Assembly (NCBI GenBank): GCA_002376965.1
Contig: DFOV01000406.1
Span: 1 to 6,658 of the forward strand
Reading direction: 5' to 3'
Length of the DNA stretch: 6,658 bases
From: Gammaproteobacteria bacterium UBA3532
GTDB taxonomy: Bacteria; Pseudomonadota; Gammaproteobacteria; Enterobacterales; UBA3532
Positions 6,163-6,658 of the stretch are shown in pieces (within the stretch, counting starts at the first letter, position 1; each line of letters begins with the position of its first letter). The notes under the pieces were generated by a model. That model had not been told where the DNA came from and did not search any database. It saw nothing but the letters and a program-made list of their open reading frames with translations. The position numbers and the translations under genes are program-made.

Positions 6163-6658
6163 ACGCACCTATCTGATACCAATCAATATGCCGTGTTGCG
6201 AACATCACCACGGCTAGTGCCCCAAACACCAATAAACTACCCATAAGCAACGCGTAGTCTTCGGACTGCAATGTAGAAAATAAATACGCATAGATAGCTC
6301 CCAATCCACCTCCGAGCAATATCGTATTCTTATTACCTTTTAGATAGCAACGCATATAGCCAACAATCAACCCAATACAGGCCAGAGCAGCAATCCAATA
6401 GCTCAAGCTGAAAGCAATATGCTCAGACAAAGCAACCAACACCATAAAAAAGGCGGTTAACGCGAAACCAACCAGAAGATACTGAAAAGGATGGATGCGG
6501 GTTCGCTGCGTCACTTCAAAAACAAAGAACCCCGCGAAGGTTAACAAAATAAATAAAATGCCGTATTTTACCGAACGTTCAGATAGCGAATAAATGTTCA
6601 CCGGTTCGACCAGCGAAACCCCAAAGGTTTCGTAGCTCAAAGCATCACAGTTGCCTTC
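6128..6658 (-). CDS. creD: CreD-family inner-membrane protein (5' partial, C-terminal region)
   Basis: The frame remains open to base 6658, so this is the C-terminal 176 residues of a longer protein (CreD proteins are usually about 450 residues); a TTG at 6640 is internal, not a start. The conserved CreD tail is recognisable: GVSLVEPVNIY, SERSVKYGILFILLTF, HPFQYLLVG, LSEHIAF, LQSEDYALLMGSLLVF and DWY. About five membrane helices are visible, at roughly residues 31-50, 56-78, 81-101, 109-128 and 133-153. The family is known from the Escherichia coli creABCD locus, where creD responds to the CreBC two-component system and affects envelope integrity and colicin E2 tolerance, and from beta-lactam-response loci (blrD) in Aeromonas. 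Whether creBC lies nearby cannot be seen here. The final 13 or so residues are hydrophilic, and the 3' end overlaps the HAD gene. The family call is strong; the role in this organism is inferred. Confidence 0.92.
   Translation of the reverse strand, partial: EGNCDALSYETFGVSLVEPVNIYSLSERSVKYGILFILLTFAGFFVFEVTQRTRIHPFQYLLVGFALTAFFMVLVALSEHIAFSLSYWIAALACIGLIVGYMRCYLKGNKNTILLGGGLGAIYAYLFSTLQSEDYALLMGSLLVFGALAVVMFATRHIDWYQIGASTPASQAHDAS

Noticed and set aside
6638..6640. TTG at 6640 as the start of the creD product
   Set aside because: The reading frame continues to the window edge and the visible protein corresponds to only the C-terminal part of CreD.

Overview
The window is compact bacterial chromosome of moderate GC with five protein genes and only short gaps between them. 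The protein content (a multidomain c-di-GMP enzyme with a CHASE sensor, a CreD-family membrane protein, PfkB and HAD metabolic enzymes) suggests a Gammaproteobacterium, perhaps marine or environmental. That placement is inference from protein style; there is no rRNA or other phylogenetic marker. I saw no tRNA, rRNA, transposase, phage gene, CRISPR array or origin, and no gene-free stretch above about 105 bases.

Layout. (1) Bases 1-3054, plus strand: the 3' part of a very large membrane signalling gene, cut by the left edge. It encodes the C-terminal lobe of a THI5/NMT1-type periplasmic binding protein, a two-helix membrane hairpin, a periplasmic CHASE domain, a third membrane helix, then PAS, GGDEF and EAL domains. 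A perfect 18-bp inverted repeat lies in the codons joining the third membrane helix to PAS. (2) Bases 3079-4353, minus: an unrecognised membrane-anchored protein with exactly two cysteines and a C-terminal segment that looks like a small beta-barrel (SH3/Sm-like). It converges on gene 1 with a 24-base gap. (3) Bases 4459-5376, minus: a PfkB-family sugar kinase with a good candidate promoter. (4) Bases 5509-6162, plus: a HAD-superfamily phosphatase/phosphoglucomutase-like protein, divergent from the kinase across a short shared promoter region. (5) Bases 6128-6658, minus: the C-terminal part of a CreD-family inner-membrane protein, cut by the right edge and overlapping the end of the HAD gene by 35 bases.

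Working together. Gene 1 is a self-contained receptor: two possible periplasmic inputs feeding both c-di-GMP synthesis and degradation. Genes 3 and 4 form a divergent kinase/phosphatase pair that may act on related phosphorylated metabolites, but neither substrate can be read from sequence. Gene 2 may be co-transcribed downstream of the kinase, although the 105-base gap also leaves room for its own promoter. CreD has no evident functional link to the others. The most unusual items are the SBP-CHASE-PAS-GGDEF-EAL architecture with its codon-aligned palindrome, and the putative Sm/SH3-like tail on an exported protein. I found no clear previously undescribed multi-gene system.
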